Shown in pieces: positions 32,442 through 43,427 of a stretch of DNA of 64,000 nucleotides. Every line of letters begins with the position of its first letter. Within the stretch, counting starts at the first letter, position 1. The translations under genes were made by a program, and so were the position numbers. The notes under the pieces were generated by a model that was given only the letters and a program-made list of their open reading frames with translations, was not told the origin of the DNA and made no database searches. The DNA comes from Bremia lactucae (lineage: Eukaryota; Oomycota; Peronosporomycetes; Peronosporales; Peronosporaceae): NCBI RefSeq assembly GCF_004359215.1, contig NC_090621.1:2886109-2950108 (forward strand), read 5' to 3'.

Positions 32442-33581
32442 AACAACGTCTACCGAAATTACTGTCCTGGTTTTTCGTCAGAAATAATTTTACTTTGTAA
32501 AACGGCTTTTGGATTTCAATTCTCTTTACGGTAGACATTAAGAAAAAATTGTAGTGATACTTTATACGTTGTTTTTTTGGTTTCGAATTTAGAATTGAAA
32601 GGCTTTCTCATGTCAGAGACTCGGCAAGATGCACGCTTTCACCATCGGACGATTTCGATATCTTTCTATCGTTAATAGCCTGTTTCGAATTCGTTAGAGC
32701 CCTCAACGAATGATAAGCTATTATTTACTCGAACATCGCTATTTAAGCTGAAAGGCAATAACATTGTTTTTAGTTTGTCGTGCAAAGCAGAAAATATCGT
32801 ATGTGCTGAATTCAAAACTTTAACGCTAGGCATGTAACGGTAAAGGTACCACTATCGTGAAAATCACTTTGCCAGCAACTTCGTCCGTAAGCATGGTAAT
32901 TCTCTTTGCCGCAGCAATTACAAGTCCTTCTCACGGCATCTTTTTTGGTTTAGCTCGCATTACGAGACAGCTCGACCTCTGCTTATTTGACGACTTAAAT
33001 ACGCGCAATCCTTGATTCACGTTCTGTTGCGTCTTTTCCGCGACTTTTGAAAGCGAGTCAGACCTATAAATAATCTTGAAGTCAGTTGTGAACCGAAATC
33101 ATATATCGTACAAAGTCTTTTGCACAGTAATTTCATCGTTTGAATACGATATTGAACCACATTACCACCACGTCGACTGAAAGTTTAATGTTCAGCTTAT
33201 GTCGCTTTCCGTCCAAATATGCGGAAGGGCACAACTGAAATCTTTGTGTTACACACACTTTATAAATCGATAACACTTAGGAATGAATCTTGTTCGCAGA
33301 ACGCGAAAGATCTAATAAAAGCTTTGATTGCGACTAGTTACGTTGCACCGAAGCGCCAATGTATTGCAAACTTCTCACTTTAGAAATTAAATCTTCAGAA
33401 TCTATTATACGACGACGAAAGTACCTGCAATTAGTAGCAAGGACAGGCCTCATACCATTCGTTTTTCTCGATGCATTACACTCGAAATTCAACCGCACGA
33501 GCTCAACTCAATCTGTGCTCCTCATTTATCACAATTCATTCCACCAGCAATATCATTGTGTAGCCCTTTTCTTCTCGAACA
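32442..33581. other. Intergenic region upstream of the CAP gene
   Basis: AT-rich with no supported ORF or transposon motif. It probably holds the promoter of the CAP gene. It is one of the few stretches here that does not look like transposon debris. Confidence 0.5.
33517..33537 (+). promoter_or_regulatory. Possible oomycete initiator (Inr-like) element
   Basis: TCATTTATCACAATT at 33522-33536, 45 bp before the ATG of the CAP gene, resembles the oomycete initiator consensus TCATTYYNCAWTTT with mismatches. Position and sequence fit a transcription start, but the match is weak. Confidence 0.3.
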
Positions 33582-34526
33582 ATGTTTGTGCTAAGGTCAT
33601 CTCTTTCATACGTGCTCGTCATCGCAGTTTCGGAGGCAGTCCATATGAGATCGGAGCAGCAAACATCAAATTTATCAGGAGACTACTTTGCCGCCATGCT
33701 TGCCCGTGTTAATCAAGAGCGGGAAATTTATGGACTACCGTTGCTTTGCACCAATTTAAAGCTCCAAGCTGCGGCTCAACGACATTCGGATGACCAGGCA
33801 GCTAACGATTTTATGGATCACATTGGCACCGACGGTTCAACGATGTCGGACCGCATTTCCGAAGCTAACTTTGATTGGAGTGCCGTGGCTGAAAACGTTG
33901 CCGCGGGTCAACCTGATGTCGAGGCCGTAATGACGGCGTGGATGAAGTCTCCTGGTCACCGAGAGAATATCCTTGGCAACTATACTATGTTTGGCACCGC
34001 CCATGCTTTTAATGCTGAAAGCACGTTCCAGCACTACTGGACTCAAACCTTTGGAACGGGTATTGCAGAGGAGTGTGCCGGCAAACTCCCGCAGAAATTG
34101 ACAAGGCCCATCAACAGTAGCAAAGCTGTAAAGACTACACCCGTGACAAGCACCAAGTCACGGATTGAGCCTAATGCGAATCAAGATTCGATCCCACGAG
34201 AGACGCAAGCTGTTCCGACATCAATTCCGACGCAAATGCTTAAGGAGATGATTGCGCCTTCTTTAACTGCTCCAGGGGTTAAGCGGTCTCAATATGAATC
34301 GCACAAACGCCAGACAGCATTTGTGGTTGCAAATGCACCAAAAATAGTCGGAGTGGACTCGTTGCACAAGGCCACACCAGCTCCAACTGTCATCAAGTTT
34401 ATGTCACTGAAAGGTTCTGACGAACCTCTGGTTACTCTTCGAGGGGTTGCAAACTCGGCAAATGAATGGCACAATAATGACGCTGCGAACGCAATTTTTG
34501 AAGAAGACGAAGATTGCGAACATTAA
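33582..34526 (+). CDS. Secreted CAP/PR-1-like (SCP domain) protein
   Basis: A 314-residue single-exon protein, intact. Residues 1-20 (MFVLRSSLSYVLVIAVSEAV) look like a secretion signal. A CAP domain of the YkwD/SCP type spans about residues 37-158: RVNQEREIYGLPLL, RHSDDQAANDFMDHIG, AENVAAG, AWMKSPGHRENILGNY and the closing YWTQTFG. Candidate pocket residues are His80, Glu104 and His126. The remaining about 150 residues are Ser/Thr/Pro/Lys-rich without a domain, ending in an acidic tail. CAP proteins of oomycetes are secreted and some bind sterols; a role at the host interface is inference. It is flanked by retroelements on both sides. The upstream ATG at 33582 is chosen because it gives the signal peptide. 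Confidence 0.92.
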   Translation: MFVLRSSLSYVLVIAVSEAVHMRSEQQTSNLSGDYFAAMLARVNQEREIYGLPLLCTNLKLQAAAQRHSDDQAANDFMDHIGTDGSTMSDRISEANFDWSAVAENVAAGQPDVEAVMTAWMKSPGHRENILGNYTMFGTAHAFNAESTFQHYWTQTFGTGIAEECAGKLPQKLTRPINSSKAVKTTPVTSTKSRIEPNANQDSIPRETQAVPTSIPTQMLKEMIAPSLTAPGVKRSQYESHKRQTAFVVANAPKIVGVDSLHKATPAPTVIKFMSLKGSDEPLVTLRGVANSANEWHNNDAANAIFEEDEDCEH

Positions 34527-35029
34527 CAACAGCTTTTTTTATTTGAAGTGCGTCTTTCTAAGTTGTCAAAAACATGGCGCTTGTTTAATAAATCTGAGGT
34601 TTTACACTAATCTAAGAAACCCTGCATTTTTATTTTAAGAGTTTTGGAGGTGAGAGCTTGCTTGTTCAATGCAGCTTTTGCATAGTATATTTTTCCACAA
34701 TCTTGTGCACAGCCACGGTATAATCAAGAGCCATTCGATAACACCAGATAGGTTATCATTAAGGTAAATTTGCTCGTTGATGCATGATTTTTCTTACGGT
34801 ATTCAGATACCAAAGTCTTGGCTGTAAATCTCGAAAATAAAACAAAGCCATATTACCGAATTAGTTCCTTTACCAATAAAACTTTACAAGTGGCCCAAAA
34901 GAATAGGAGAGGTGGACTTTATGCTGTCGAATACATTTTAGATTTGGCTAAGCCACAATCAGCTGACCTTTAACGGGTTTGACATAGGAGAATTTCACAG
35001 AATATTTTCTAATCTTAGCAGACTTCAGA
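34527..35029. other. Downstream flank of CAP gene
   Basis: AT-rich, with no ORF of interest. Presumably 3' UTR and spacer before the B element. Confidence 0.5.
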
Positions 35030-35561
35030 TGTAACGGGCTAAAGTTGCCTTAATGTTACACAGTCCCCGTTAAGTACACTTTGTGTACTTAAGGGGATGG
35101 TCAGTTACTAAATTAGAGTAATTTGACCCAGGACTCGGATGTGATTCACATTTTTGACCAACCCTTGCGTATGTGAAGCACATGGGTGCATTCAATCTAG
35201 GAGGGATGACGCCTACCGTCATCCGTTACGCAAGCTATCTAGAAAGATACGCTCGCAATACAAATTGAGTGTTATCTATGAACATGACATTTTGATTAGT
35301 AAAAATAGCTATTTATATGTAATATTATTAAATATAAATCAATCTGAAAACTACTTTCTACTTGGTAAGTGCGCACGAGGAGCCGAATTACAGCTCCCGT
35401 GACGACACTTAACCAGAGTACTTAGTGTGTTGGGTGAGGTCGCTTACGCGCCCACCACAACTACCTCACTGCACACAAGAGAAGCAGGTTAAACCGCTCC
35501 TCGCTGTGCTAGGGTGTGTGTCTAAGTAGAGCGTGGCCGCATTACGACGTGCCCGCCTGCA
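35030..35561 (+). repeat. 5' LTR of gypsy element B, copy B1
   Basis: Runs from TGTAACGGGCTAAAGTTGCC to GACGTGCCCGCCTGCA, 532 bp. It is homologous to 18250-19078 and (inverted) 46399-46916. It is followed by TGGTAGCACTTG at 35564, a primer-site-like sequence shared with family A. It holds a repeated GTACACTTTGTGTACTTAAG motif near its start. Confidence 0.88.
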
Positions 35562-35617
35562 CTTGGTAGCACTTGAAATCCTTCCCACGACCCGCATCTC
35601 TGCGTGTGTACGTGAGG

Positions 35618-36692
35618 ATGAGCCTCACTATTGATTGAGCTCATTTCTTCACCTCTCCGAACATTATCGGGAGGTGGTAGAGCTTATAGCGCAGGGACTT
35701 GGTGAACTAGCCCTGGCCAGGCTCCTGGGTAGTCCTCCTGAGCAACATGTTGCTCAGTTGGAGCAGTTTGAGGCATTCATGCTCGGACAGCTGAGGGCCG
35801 CGTCCGAGGCACAGGGTCATGCTGCGGCGGAGTCCGTCACTCAGACTCAGGATGAGCTGAGGCATGAGCAGGCTTGGAGCGAGGCTCTTAACAGGACTGT
35901 TGGGATGCTCTCTGCCCAGCCGCATCAGCCGAGGCCCATTCGAATGGACCCGCCCGATTTCGATGGAACTGCAGCGCACACGATTGTCCACTGGCTTTAA
36001 GCCGTGGAGCAATGCGGTGTCGCCCAGATCATCGAGGACGACAGCCGGATGGTGTCGTATGTCATGGCGCACCCGCGCGATAAGGCCTCAGAGTGGGCTT
36101 ACTCGGCGCTTATGGCGGACAGAAAAGCGTTTCCTCCTGGGCCATCTTTAAGGAAAAGATCCGCGCCATGTATCAGCCGCCGAACAAGGAAGTGCTGCTT
36201 TAGGCGTGCTTCTTTGGAGCGCCACAGGCGAAGCGATCTCTGCAAGAGTATGTGCAAGAGATGCGCTCGCTGTCGATTACCGTAGGTCCGATTCCGGAGC
36301 ACATTAAGGTGCCCACGATTATGAACGAACTGCGTCATGGCCCATCGCGACATGCCCTTTTCAGAAAGGTGCCGTCGACGATGGAAGATGCAATCCGAAT
36401 TGCCTTGGTTGAGGAGCAATTCTACAACAGTTTGTCAGCGACAGCTTGGTATAAGCCGTCGGCCGAAAGGTCAGATGCCACTTCCAAGGAGTTGGGCAAT
36501 GCAGACGTTGTCTGTTACAAATGCGGCAAGCGCGGCCATATGATAGCTCGCTGCTATGCTAGGGTCACTTCTGGAGCGAAAACGCCTAGCAAGAGGACTC
36601 CTTACCCAAAGGGAGATGGCAAGAACCAGCGTGCGAGACGCATGAATTCTGCATCGACCACTGAGGGGTCGGGAAATGCAGGAGCGCAGTAG
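35618..36692 (+). pseudogene. Gag of B1
   Basis: The ATG at 35618 reads MSLTID then a TGA; the B3 copy has Trp at this codon, so the stop is a mutation. The body follows (LSEHYREVVELIAQGLGELA, RMDPPDFDGTAAHTIVHWL). A stop or frameshift at about 36000 leads into the frame with MQEMRSLSITVGPIPEH and AWYKPSAERSDATSKEL. The zinc knuckle CYKCGKRGHMIARC (CX2CX4HX4C, about 36512-36553) is intact. Confidence 0.9.
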
Positions 36693-36699
36693 GGACGGG

Positions 36700-37330
36700 A
36701 TGCCTTACTGGCGCGGACTCTGAAGCTACCCCTAACTACCCCTAAGTACAGAGTTGTGGACCAAATGGGTAGCATATTCCCTGAGGTCTCGAAATTTCGG
36801 ACCTCAACCCTGCTGGTCTATAGCGCTCAAGTAAGAGGCTATGACCAGGTTTGATGACCCTCCTAGAAGATTCGGGTGAATCACAAAATTTTGTGAAACT
36901 CGCGGCTCTAAGAAAGAGGCTGGCGATGTTTGAGTCGCTTTGCCAGGTTGGCAAGCGAGAAGAATCGACTGTTCGTTAGCGAACGGCGTGCTCGTTAAGT
37001 CTGAGGGAGTTCGGTTTGCTTTTATCTGGCATCGGTAGTTTTCTTTCAAACGGGCAAGAGATGTTAGGCTTTGTTCCAAGCTTGGACAGCCTTTGTACAT
37101 AATGCACAAAACATAAACTCGCCTTCAGCTTTGGTGACTTCTCTTGTAATGAGAAGTTCACAGTTCTAGGTATGGAGAGTCTGTATGACCTCATCCTAGG
37201 CATGTCATGGTTGGCAAAACACCAACCATGGATAGACTGGCGTACACGCACAGTTGCGAACTCTACGCAGGACAGCGGACAGGATGTGCTCCTGCAAAAG
37301 GCGTATGCAACTGATGTCGTGTCAACACAG
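36700..37330 (+). pseudogene. Aspartic protease of B1 with a patch insertion
   Basis: It begins after gag (VSKFRTSTLLV) and contains a degenerate DSGxSxNF site near 36870 (EDSGESQNFVKL). The end motif DLILGMSWLAKHQPWIDWRT is at 37175-37235. Compared with B2 and B3, about 105 extra bases (near 37010-37115) interrupt it, and 66 of these resemble the family A antisense ORF. Confidence 0.85.
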
Positions 37331-37799
37331 TTAAGGGTGCGTTGACCGGATGTCAAACGTCGCCAATTCCTACCCAGCTCGTGAAGACTGGAAAAGTGAA
37401 TAGGACGATGAGAAGTAGTCATGCGTCCGAATGTCCTGCACAGAGTCGAGAGCCTGTGGTAGTAGACGGCGAGCTGACAGGAAGTCAAGCGTCGCATGAA
37501 CCGTCACAGTGCCTAGAGCCTGGTGCGGTTGGAAGGGGTGCGTTAGCCAGGAGTGCAACGGCACCCGCTTCCCAGAAAAAGGTCGTGGTGACTCCAAGAA
37601 CGAGAGCCCATTAGATTAGAACGATCAAATGAACGTCTTAACGAGTGACTTTGGATCACTCTCTAATAAAGAGGACGGTCCTTCGAACAAGGTGCTCGAG
37701 GCCGTCAAAGACGAAATTGCGGAGGCATCCTCAGTTGAGGTGCTCCGGCAAGTCTTTAAATCTGCCGAGGAGATAGTAAATCTCCGGGAGATGTCGTAA

Positions 37800-39065
37800 T
37801 ATCTGTCCTTTGCCGAGTTAAAAGAAGGAAAGATCCACGAAATAGTCACACTAGTTCCAGAAGAGAGCTTGGTGGACTTTTACTCATCGTCCACAATGGA
37901 CAAGAGCGTCCTAGAAACGGACAAAAAGAAACGTTTCGCTGCTCAAGGCTGGGATGCCTTGAAAGACAGTCCGTTCTTTGAGATTCTTTGGAAACATCGC
38001 GATATGTTCCCAGAAGAAGTGTCGAGCCCCCTACCAGCAGATAGGGGCATCGGGCACGAGATAGACCTCGAACCTGGCACCAAGTATTGTGTGACCAGGC
38101 AATGGCCGTTGCCGCGAGAACAAGTCGATTTTATCGATGAGTTTCGACAAGCGAGCCAAGGCGGGACATGTGCGTGAGAGCAAATCGCCTCACTGCAGCC
38201 CGACCTTTTGTGTGCGTAAAGCCACAGGTGGATGGCGCGTGGTTCATGCTTATAATAAGCTGAACACGGCGACCATACCGGCGCAAACGCCAATCCCGCG
38301 GAAAGATGTTTTGTTGAACTCCATGGGAAAGTCAACTATCTTTTCCGCGTTGGATTTGAAGGATGGCTACTATCAGGTACTCATGAGAGAGTCCGATGTA
38401 GCCAAAACGGCAGTAAGCACCCCAAGCGGTATGCTTTGGGAGTGGCTTGTGATGCCCCAAGGTTTGAAAAACGCACCAGCGACATTCAACCGAGTGGTGG
38501 CTCACGTGATGCGTCAGCACCGTGCCTACGCGCCTCATTACTTTGACGATGTATTCGTGCATAGTAGGGCCGAGGACGGGCTGAGCGCAATAGAGTCGCA
38601 CAAGCGTCATTTAGACGCTGTGTTGCAGACTTTAAAGGACGCCCAATTGTACGTCAACTTGCAAAAGTGCGTCATAGGGGTCCCTGAGATACCTGTACTG
38701 GGCTGCATCGTTGGTACACATGGTGTACGAGCAGACCCAGACAAGGTAAAATCAGTAAAGGAATGGCCAATCCCACGGCATGTGAAGGATTTGCGCCAAT
38801 TCCTAGGGCTCGCTAATTACTTGCATAAGTATAGCAAGAATTATGCGGAGCAAACTAAACCATTATCTGATCTCCTTAAAAAGGACACAGAATGGGTTTG
38901 GTTAAAAGAACAAGAAGATGCGTTCACATCAGTGAAGCAATCTCTTGTAGAGGCACCGGTCTTGGCATTGCCAGACGCGGATAAGCCCTTTAGCGTCGTC
39001 TGCGATGCAAGTAATTTTGCAATCGGCAGCGCGCTCATGCAGAAGGATGACGACGGCGTTGACCG
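37800..39065 (+). pseudogene. Reverse transcriptase of B1
   Basis: N-terminal pol is at 37869-38177 (HEIDLEPGTKYCVTRQWPLP). After a frameshift come VRKATGGWRVVHAYNKLN, FSALDLKDGYYQVL (catalytic Asp), MPQGLKNAPATFNRVV and HYFDDVFVHS (YxDD at about 38538-38552). GVRADPDKVKSVKEWP and the RNase H connection VVCDASNFAIGSALMQKD follow, to the gap. Nearly complete, making it the reference for the shared deletion in B2 and B3. Confidence 0.95.
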
Positions 39066-39953
39066 NNNNNNNNNNNNNNNNNNNNNNNNNNNNNNNNNNN
39101 NNNNNNNNNNNNNNNNNNNNNNNNNNNNNNNNNNNNNNNNNNNNNNNNNNNNNNNNNNNNNNNNNNNNNNNNNNNNNNNNNNNNNNNNNNNNNNNNNNNN
39201 NNNNNNNNNNNNNNNNNNNNNNNNNNNNNNNNNNNNNNNNNNNNNNNNNNNNNNNNNNNNNNNNNNNNNNNNNNNNNNNNNNNNNNNNNNNNNNNNNNNN
39301 NNNNNNNNNNNNNNNNNNNNNNNNNNNNNNNNNNNNNNNNNNNNNNNNNNNNNNNNNNNNNNNNNNNNNNNNNNNNNNNNNNNNNNNNNNNNNNNNNNNN
39401 NNNNNNNNNNNNNNNNNNNNNNNNNNNNNNNNNNNNNNNNNNNNNNNNNNNNNNNNNNNNNNNNNNNNNNNNNNNNNNNNNNNNNNNNNNNNNNNNNNNN
39501 NNNNNNNNNNNNNNNNNNNNNNNNNNNNNNNNNNNNNNNNNNNNNNNNNNNNNNNNNNNNNNNNNNNNNNNNNNNNNNNNNNNNNNNNNNNNNNNNNNNN
39601 NNNNNNNNNNNNNNNNNNNNNNNNNNNNNNNNNNNNNNNNNNNNNNNNNNNNNNNNNNNNNNNNNNNNNNNNNNNNNNNNNNNNNNNNNNNNNNNNNNNN
39701 NNNNNNNNNNNNNNNNNNNNNNNNNNNNNNNNNNNNNNNNNNNNNNNNNNNNNNNNNNNNNNNNNNNNNNNNNNNNNNNNNNNNNNNNNNNNNNNNNNNN
39801 NNNNNNNNNNNNNNNNNNNNNNNNNNNNNNNNNNNNNNNNNNNNNNNNNNNNNNNNNNNNNNNNNNNNNNNNNNNNNNNNNNNNNNNNNNNNNNNNNNNN
39901 NNNNNNNNNNNNNNNNNNNNNNNNNNNNNNNNNNNNNNNNNNNNNNNNNNNNN
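39066..39953. other. Assembly gap (888 N)
   Basis: Run of N. It falls between RNase H of B1 and the zinc knuckle of B2, so the end of B1 and the start of B2 are unresolved. Confidence 1.
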
Positions 39954-41940
39954 CATATGATGGCTCGCTGCTATGCCAGGGTTTCATCTGGGGCAAAGGC
40001 GCCCAGAAAGAGGGCTCCCTTTCTAAAGGGTGATGGCAAGAGCCACCGTGCAGCACGCATGAGTTCTGCATCAACCACTGAGGGGTCGGTAAATGCAGGA
40101 GCGCAGTAGGGGTGAGATGCTCTACTGACGCGGACTCTGAAGCTATTCCTAAAAAGTTCAGAGTTGTCGACAAATGGGTAGCACAGTCCCTGAGGTCTCG
40201 AAATTTCGGACCTCAACCATGCTGGTCGATAGCGCTCATGTAAGAGGCTATGACCAGGTGAAGACCCTACTAGGGGATTCGAGTGCATCACAAAATTTTG
40301 TAAAACTCGCGCTCTAAGAAGGAGACCGGCGGTGTTTGAGTCGCTTAGCCAGGAATGCGGGCAAGAAGAGGCGACTGTTCGTTTAGCGAACGGCGCGCTC
40401 GTTAAGTCTGAGGGAGCTCAGGTAGAACTCGCCTTCAGCTTTAGTGACTTCTCTTGTAAAGAGAAGTTCACAGTGATAGGTATGGAGAGTCCGTATGACC
40501 TCATCCTAGGCATGCCATGGTTGGCAAAGTACCAACCATGGATAGACTGGCGTACACGCACAGTTGCGAACTCTACGCAGGACACCGGAAAGGATGTGCT
40601 CCTGCGAGAGGCGTATGCAACTGATGTCGTCTCGAACACACTTAGGTTGCGTTGACGGGATGTCAAACGTCACCAATTCCTATCCAGCTTGTGGAGACTG
40701 AAGTAATGAAAAGGGCAATGACAAGTAGTCATGTCTCCGATAGTCCTGCACAGAGCCGAGAGCCTGTGGCAGTTGACGGCGAGCTGACAGAGTGTCAAAC
40801 GTTGCATGAACCGGGACAGTGCCTAGAGCCTGGTGCGATTGAAAGGGGTGCGTTAGCCAGGAGAGCAACGGCAGCGGCTTCCCAGTCAAAGGTCGTGTAA
40901 CTCGAAGAACAAGTACCCGACAGATAAATACGATCAAAGGCACGTCTCATCCAGTGACCTTTGGATTAGATCCTATTCAAGAGGACAGGCCTTCGAACGA
41001 GGTGTTCGAGGTTGTCAAAGACGAAATTGCGGAGGCATCCTCAGTTGTGGTGCTCCGGCAAGTCTTAATATTTTCATAGGAGATAGTAAAAATTCAGGAG
41101 ATGTCGTGATATCTGTTCCTTGCCGAATTGAAGGAAAGAAAGATCCACGAAATAGTCACACCAAATCCACGAGAGAACTCGGTGGACTGTTGCTCGTCGT
41201 CCACAATGGACGAGACCGTCCTAGAATCGGACAAAAAGAAACGATTCGCTGCTCAAAGCTGGGATGTCTTGAGAGACGGTCCATTCTTTAAAGTCTTTGG
41301 AAACGTCGTGATGTGTTCTCAGATGATGTGCCGAGCCGTCTGCCAGCAGATAGGACATCGGGCCTAGGCATTGGCCGTTGACGAAAGAACAAGTCGATTA
41401 TATCGATGAGTTCTTCGACTAGCGAGCCAAGGCGGGACATGTGCGTGAGAGCAAATCGCCTCACTGCAGCCCGACCTTTTGTGTGCGTAAAGCCACAGGT
41501 GGATGGCGCGTGGTTCATGCTTATAATAAGCTGAACACGGCGACCATACCGGCGCAAACGCCAATCGCGCGGAAAGATGTTTTGTTGAACTCCATGGGAA
41601 AGTCAACTATCTTTTCCGCGTTGGATTTGAAGGATGGCTACTACCAGGTACTCATCATAGGGTCCGATGTAGCCAAAACAGCTGTAAGCACCCCAAGCGG
41701 TATGCTTTGGAAGTGGCTTGTGATGACCAACGACATTCAACCGAGTGGTGGCTCACGTAATACATCAGCACCGTGCCTATGCGTCCCATTACTTTGATAA
41801 TGCATTCGTGCATAGTAGGCCAAAGAAGGGCTGAGAGCAATAAAGCCGCACAAGCGTCATTTAAACGCTATGTTGCAGACTCTAAAGGAAGCTGAATTGT
41901 ACGTTAACTTGCAAAAGTGCGTCATAGGGGTCCCTGAAAT
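39954..41940 (+). mobile_element. Gypsy element B, copy B2 (knuckle to RT)
   Basis: Starts inside the gag zinc knuckle (HMMARCYARVSSGAKAP). It continues through the protease (40332-40655, DLILGMPWLAKYQPWIDWRT), the linker (40652-40900) and RT (41128-41940), and stops abruptly at 41940. The RT lacks the PQGLKNAPA segment (joint near 41728) and has an 18-bp deletion near 41370 that B3 lacks. It forms one arm of a palindrome with B3. Confidence 0.92.
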
Positions 41941-43427
41941 CGGTATACATAATCTAGAAACAAGATAGCTGCCTCCTTGCCTGTGATCAATGTTTTACAT
42001 GGTGCTAAATAAACCATCTTGCTCACGACGAGTCCCGTCCGACTCTTGTGATCGGGCGGCATACCAAACATGAAGCCAGATTTACTGACTTCCATCAATC
42101 CGTTGGAATCGGTAGCGGCTTCGATCGCGCACTGCTGGACAGTTTAGGTTTTAAGCGCTGATACTGTTCGCAAGCGCGAATATAGTTGGCCACCCATCTA
42201 AATAGGTGTGGCCATTAAAGTTCCTCTTGCACTTGTAAGAATGTCTTCTTAGGCCCAGATGATGGTGCATCATGAACTCGTGAAGAATCATCAGCTTGAG
42301 ATCTGTGTGGAGTCTCAAGGGATCAAAAGGTGGCAGCTGATGCCATAACAGGCCATCGCTGTAGCTAGAACGATTTGACTTAGCCTTTAGGTGCGACGGA
42401 AGAATTACCTTTCGTCCACTAAAGCGATCAAACAGCAGGAGACAATGGTAGCCCTGACTGTAGCTCTCCTTTATTTCGAAAGCCAATGAACTTGTCACGT
42501 GGTAGCCTTCATGACTGCAAACGTTGACGGCTGGCATTGTGCTTTAGCACTGGACACACTTTCCGGATGTCTTACCTCGAAGTCTGGTCTTCGCGATAAA
42601 GCGTCAGCCAAGACATTCGTCTTATCCGGCGTATATTCTACTTTGAAATTAAATTCAGAGAAGAATATGAGACATCTTGCCATTCAAGGCATAAGGTGAG
42701 GTGAGTTTATTGCGGTCCGCAGGGATGCGTGATCCGTATAAACCACAAATGGTTCGGTGCCCGATAGGTGCACTCGAAACTTAACAAGAGCATACTTTAT
42801 TGAAAGTACCTATTTGTGATGCACAGGGTATTTCAGTTCCGCGGCTTTTGAAAGCCGAGAATAATAAGAAATGATACGGTCAACGCCGTCGGCATCCTTT
42901 TGCAATGAGCGTGTTATCGATTGCAAAATTACTTGCATCGCAGACGACGCTTTAGGGCTTGTTCCCGCAACTATAAATGTTGCAAGTGCACGTGGTGATA
43001 CACCACGTGTATGCGACCCCACTTTGCAGGTCGACTACGAATGCGAGTCGGACGTAATGGCCGACTCGCGGAGAACAGAACAGAACAGTCGCCTGATCGT
43101 CGTCAGGCGTCTGACTATGAGCCTTCGAATGAGGGGGCTCAGTCCGCGGCTGGCAATGCCAAGATGGGTGCCTCCATAAGAGGTTGCCACACTGATGCAA
43201 AATATCTGTTTGATTTCTAAACCATTTTCATTTGCGTCCTTTTAAGGGGGTCAGGTAATGGTTTGGTTCGGTAAGCATAATTCTTGCTTTGCTGATGCGA
43301 GATATTGACGAGCCCTAAAAATTGACGCAAATTCTTCACATTTCGTGGGATTGGCCATTCCATTACCGATTTTACCTTGTCTGGATCTGCTCGGACACCA
43401 TATACGAACAATGCAGCCCAGCACAGG
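41941..43427 (-). pseudogene. RNase H and integrase start of B3
   Basis: Minus strand. The thumb/RNase H connection is at about 43411-42810. The RNase H end is at 42683-42495 (FNFKVEYTPDKTNVLADALS, RRPDF). The pre-integrase and zinc-binding region is at 42460-42230 (IKESYSQGYHCLLLFDRFSG, LILHEFMMHHHLG-like). The core start is at 42110-41950 (FGMPPDHKSRTG, VSKMVYLAPCKTLI). It forms the unpaired loop between the two inverted B arms. Confidence 0.88.

Larger units (their letters stand above)
35030..39065 (+). mobile_element. Gypsy element B, copy B1 (LTR to RT, enters gap)
   Basis: Sense order: LTR, gag (35618-36692), protease (36700-37330), linker, RT (37800-39065), then an N-run. It is the best preserved retrotransposon in the window but carries an early stop in gag, a gag frameshift, a protease patch insertion and a frameshift between 38130 and 38180. 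RNase H and integrase would be in the gap. Confidence 0.9.

Noticed and set aside
38137..40173. Open frames of 340-600 codons across 39066-39953
   Set aside because: They consist mostly of N; only the RT part before 39066 is real.
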